A DNA stretch of 64,000 bases from Bacteroidota bacterium. GTDB lineage: Bacteria; Bacteroidota; Bacteroidia; Bacteroidales; VadinHA17. Positions 61,542 to 64,000 of this stretch are shown piece by piece; positions within the stretch are counted from its first letter, which is position 1; each line of letters opens with the position of its first letter. Position numbers and translations under genes: made by a program. The notes beneath the pieces are model-generated. The model did not search any database, had not been told where the DNA came from, and saw only the letters and a program-made list of their open reading frames with translations. The DNA lies in contig JAKPDL010000060.1 in the NCBI GenBank assembly GCA_029552825.1, positions 40,053-104,052 of the forward strand. Reading direction: 5' to 3'.

Positions 61542-62114
61542 ATGGATTTTTCAGAACTTGTATCAAAATGTCGCAGTTACAGAAGGTTTGATGAATCCTT
61601 CAGGATTGATTATGAATTATTAAAAAAGCTTATTGGTTATGCAAGGCTGTCGGCATCGGCTGCAAATAGACAGCCATTGAAATACCTTATTTATAATAAG
61701 CCGGAGGATTGCGAGAAAATTTTCCCATGCACAGCGTGGGCAGGATACCTGCCCGATTGGCCGGGACCGGAACCCGGAGAAAGGCCAGCTGCTTACATAA
61801 TTATTCTTGGTGACACAACCATCACCGAGTCGTTCGGGATTGACCCCGGAATTGCAGCACAGACAATTATGCTGGGAGCTGTGAATGAAGGTCTTGGGGG
61901 GTGTATGATAGCATCAATAAAGAAAGATAAACTGCGCGAAGAACTGCAGATTCCTCTTCAGTACGAAATTCTTCTGGTGCTGGCTCTCGGTAAACCTGTT
62001 GAAAAGGTTGTGATAGAGGATATAAGAGGTGACAATGTGAAATACTGGCGTGATGAGAATAATGTTCACCATGTTCCTAAAAGAACACTTGATGAACTGA
62101 TACTCAAATTGTAA
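61542..62114 (+). CDS. Nitroreductase-family protein
   Basis: 190 residues of the FMN-binding nitroreductase fold: the family start CRSYRRFDESFRIDYELLKK, the FMN-binding SASAANRQPLKYLI (near residue 40), IDPGIAAQTIMLGAVNEGLG and LVLALGKPVEKVVIED. The substrate is not predictable; such enzymes reduce nitro or quinone compounds with NAD(P)H. It starts 55 bases after mqnD and may be in the same operon; a link to quinone metabolism would be inference. Confidence 0.88.
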   Translation: MDFSELVSKCRSYRRFDESFRIDYELLKKLIGYARLSASAANRQPLKYLIYNKPEDCEKIFPCTAWAGYLPDWPGPEPGERPAAYIIILGDTTITESFGIDPGIAAQTIMLGAVNEGLGGCMIASIKKDKLREELQIPLQYEILLVLALGKPVEKVVIEDIRGDNVKYWRDENNVHHVPKRTLDELILKL

Positions 62115-62122
62115 AAAATTAT

Positions 62123-62842
62123 ATGAGACCGGGGTGGGTTGTTGCTATAATACTTATTAATCTCACATTTGTTGCGTCTGCGCAGCAGTCTGACCTATCA
62201 GGCAGGTCAATACTCTTCAGGGGGGTGGTTATTGATGCAGAAACTCAGGCCAGGATTGCAGATTCGAAGATCTATCTGAACGGGGCGGTAAAAACTATTA
62301 CAGGGACCGATGGTACATTTTCGTTTCTTGCAAGGCCCAACGACACAGTAGTTTTCAGGGCAATGGGTTACCAATTGGCCAGGATAATTGTGAGTGACAC
62401 GCTCCGGGCAACTGAATTTCTGGCAGGAATTTATCTCAAGCCCGACACTATAAGCATTGGTGAGGTAATAATTTTACCGCGCAACCGCTCTTTGAAGACT
62501 GAACTGATGGCTTCTCCGGTGCCATCAGATGTTAAGACCGAATATGCGCGCAGCAATGTAAATATTGCCGCTTTTCAGGGAAGGACAGGGCAGTACAAAC
62601 TGGGAGACCCGGAAATGAATTATGAGCTTCTGCGCCAGGTACAAAAGAAAGAAGCTTATGAGAAGGGAGGGATTCCATCCGACCGTATTGTAGGGATAAG
62701 TCCCTTGCTTTTATTACCTGCGGCTTATCTTATTCTTCATGGTTTGCCCGAACCACCGGCTCCGCCAGAGCCACAGATATCTCAAAAAGAGCTTGAGGAG
62801 TTGAATAAAATCTTTCTGGAAAAAATACGCAATAAAAAGTAA
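62123..62842 (+). CDS. Secreted protein with a carboxypeptidase-regulatory-like domain
   Basis: 239 residues: a signal peptide (to about 20, VASAQQ), then a CarboxypepD_reg-like beta domain (FRGVVIDAETQARIADSKIY; TGTDGTFSFLARPNDTVVFR; AMGYQLARIIV, residues ~29-95), a middle part without recognisable motifs, and a Pro-rich segment PEPPAPPEPQ before a charged end. Such proteins often sit in the periplasm or on the surface. Function unknown. It follows the nitroreductase gene by 8 bases and is convergent with the proline dehydrogenase gene. Confidence 0.75.
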   Translation: MRPGWVVAIILINLTFVASAQQSDLSGRSILFRGVVIDAETQARIADSKIYLNGAVKTITGTDGTFSFLARPNDTVVFRAMGYQLARIIVSDTLRATEFLAGIYLKPDTISIGEVIILPRNRSLKTELMASPVPSDVKTEYARSNVNIAAFQGRTGQYKLGDPEMNYELLRQVQKKEAYEKGGIPSDRIVGISPLLLLPAAYLILHGLPEPPAPPEPQISQKELEELNKIFLEKIRNKK

Positions 62843-62867
62843 TTCAAGCCACTGCTACAGTGGTGTA

Positions 62868-63779
62868 CTATCCTTTCCAGAAGAGTGCTTTAATGATATG
62901 GCTTGCTATTTTCGGATTCTCTTTCAGGCGGCGGGTTGAGTAACCAAACCACTCTTTTCCGAAAGGAACATAAACCCGCATTGTGTGTCCCTCATTTACA
63001 ATGTTTTCCCTGAGTTTCGGAGTTACACCGTACAACATCTGGAATTCATACATGTTACGGGGTACATTGTATTTTTTAATCAGGTCATATGCACCGTCTA
63101 TCAGAGGCTTATCGTGGGTGGCAATACCTACATATATTTTATTCTTGAGCATAAGTTCGAGATCCTCAAGGTAATGCATGTTTATTTCTTCATATTTCTT
63201 ATAGGCAATTGTTTCAGGTTCAATGTAGATACCCTTGCACAGTCTGAAATTCAGCGGTGAATCGGGCGTATGAATTTCAAGCAGTTTCTCTATGTCACTG
63301 CGGGTTCTGTGCAGGTACGCCTGCAGAACAAGTCCCACACTCTTCGGAAATTCAGCTTTTAGCCTGCGGTACAACTCAATTTCCAGATCGGTGCATGAGG
63401 AATCTTCCATGTCGATTCTGATAAAGTTGTTGACCGATGCGGCTTTGGCTACTATTTCATGTATGTGTTTGTAACAGATCTCTTTATCAATGAGCAATCC
63501 AAAGCTGGTTGGTTTAAGGGAAAAGTTGCCGTCAATGCCGTGACGGGTAGTAACATCTATCAGGTTAAGATACTCCTCCTTGTTTTTTTGTGCTTCATCG
63601 AGATTCTTGATAAACTCTCCGAGAACATCAATTGTGACCTTGATTTTCTGACTGTTGAGTTCAGCTGATACACGCATGGCATCATCAATAGTCTCACCGG
63701 ATATGTACGTTCTCGAGAAAAGCCATATAAATTTCTTCGGGAAGTAGGGCAGTGTGGATGCAATTAATTTATTAATCAT
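62868..63779 (-). CDS. Proline dehydrogenase
   Basis: Oxidises proline to 1-pyrroline-5-carboxylate with FAD and passes electrons to quinones. The 303-residue product is the stand-alone type: a TIM barrel with LKPTSFGLLID, RIDMEDSSCTDLEIELYRRL, VLQAYLHRT, FRLCKGIYIEPETIAYKKY, GIATHDKPLI and the end signature YEFQMLYGVTPKLRENI followed by VYVPFGKEWFGYSTRRLKEN. FAD- and proline-binding residues are present. A TAnnTTTG element precedes the start. No pyrroline-5-carboxylate dehydrogenase gene is in the window. Confidence 0.95.
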   Translation of the reverse strand: MINKLIASTLPYFPKKFIWLFSRTYISGETIDDAMRVSAELNSQKIKVTIDVLGEFIKNLDEAQKNKEEYLNLIDVTTRHGIDGNFSLKPTSFGLLIDKEICYKHIHEIVAKAASVNNFIRIDMEDSSCTDLEIELYRRLKAEFPKSVGLVLQAYLHRTRSDIEKLLEIHTPDSPLNFRLCKGIYIEPETIAYKKYEEINMHYLEDLELMLKNKIYVGIATHDKPLIDGAYDLIKKYNVPRNMYEFQMLYGVTPKLRENIVNEGHTMRVYVPFGKEWFGYSTRRLKENPKIASHIIKALFWKG

Positions 63780-63800
63780 ATTTTTTGTTTTTCTTTATTC

Positions 63801-63808
63801 CAAAAATA
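63801..63808 (-). promoter_or_regulatory. Bacteroidota-type -7 element before proline dehydrogenase
   Basis: On the minus strand TATTTTTG, exact TAnnTTTG, 21 bases upstream of the ATG. A TTTG on the same strand (63822-63825) is closer than the usual -33 spacing. Confidence 0.5.
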
Positions 63809-63843
63809 TTCAATATTAGTGCAAACCTGACACTTATAAAGAT

Positions 63844-63851
63844 TAAATTTG
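63844..63851 (+). promoter_or_regulatory. Orphan Bacteroidota-type -7 element near the right window edge
   Basis: TAAATTTG, exact TAnnTTTG, on the plus strand with no ORF following inside the window. It could drive a short RNA ending at the palindrome 63930-63965, or the next gene beyond the edge. Confidence 0.45.
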
Positions 63852-63929
63852 TGGCAAAGTAAAGTTGTGCAACTTTTTTTCTGTAAAATCATTTAAGCCA
63901 CGATTAATTTTTTGACACTTAGAGAAGTA

Positions 63930-63977
63930 TCCGAAGGAAGAGGAGCATGCTCCTCTTCCTTCGGAGCGTTTTCTTTT
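63930..63977 (+). terminator. 36-nt perfect palindrome followed by a T-rich run
   Basis: 63930-63965 is a perfect palindrome (arms TCCGAAGGAAGAGGAGCA and its complement with no loop bases). It is followed by GCGTTTTCTTTTT. As RNA it forms a hairpin of about 16 bp with the right features of an intrinsic terminator on the plus strand. No plus-strand gene precedes it, only the orphan promoter. Confidence 0.65.
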
Positions 63978-64000
63978 TCCCATATCCAGAGAGGTTCCAT

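Overview
The window comes from a member of the Bacteroidota, most likely a Bacteroidales-like anaerobe, of moderate GC. The evidence is internal: promoters match the Bacteroidota consensus TAnnTTTG again and again, most starts lack a Shine-Dalgarno sequence, the gliding/type IX secretion genes gldD and gldE are present, two proteins carry type IX C-terminal sorting domains, and L17 and L25 have Ala/Lys/Glu-rich tails. Menaquinone appears to be made by the futalosine route (mqnB, mqnD and a UbiD-type mqnL). A two-subunit 2-oxoacid:ferredoxin oxidoreductase fits an anaerobic lifestyle. I see no tRNA, rRNA, CRISPR array, insertion sequence or phage gene.

Layout. 1-4829 is the end of the ribosomal protein operon: secY (cut by the window edge), map, infA, rpmJ, rpsM, rpsK, rpsD, rpoA, rplQ. 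Directly after it, 4966-5465 holds a roughly 500-nt, strongly structured RNA with its own promoter and intrinsic terminator. I cannot assign it to any family and consider it the best discovery candidate here. 5623-12832 has mqnL, a SpoIIE-type phosphatase, a hybrid kinase with an apparently degenerate ATPase domain, and a run of secreted proteins of unknown function including two tandem paralogues. 13049-21651 has ppk2, hisS, an ECF sigma/anti-sigma/Spy-like cassette, ychF, a type IX-secreted carboxypeptidase and a PafA-like phosphatase. 21654-25485 (minus) is ssb-gldE-gldD-phosphopantetheinyl transferase-GGGP synthase. 25827-29946 has HU, a tiny COX24/bS22-like gene, rng and dsbD.

29957-32683 (minus) is a second ECF sigma/anti-sigma operon with surface-type outputs. 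33427-34381 is a noncoding island full of palindromes and tandem repeats. 34382-44813 holds a dipeptidase lipoprotein, the minus-strand run manA to hsp15 (including engB, prs, rplY, pth), udk, a DEDD exonuclease, pdxJ, a CBS protein and nadK. 44891-51686 is the outer-membrane biogenesis block: two PorG/DUF6089 paralogues, uppS, bamA, two ompH/skp genes, murI. 51854-57845 has korAB and a 992-residue receiver/PEP-synthase-like ATP-grasp protein. 57871-63779 has fabD, folE, a PTPS-family gene, mqnB-mqnD, a nitroreductase, a carboxypeptidase-regulatory-like protein and proline dehydrogenase. The right end carries an orphan promoter followed by a 36-nt perfect palindrome.

Two themes link the genes. 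One is envelope biogenesis and type IX secretion: BamA, the OmpH chaperones, PorG-like proteins, GldD/GldE and the cargo proteins. The other is anaerobic redox metabolism: menaquinone synthesis and the ferredoxin-linked oxidoreductase. All family assignments come from reading motifs by eye; no database search was run.
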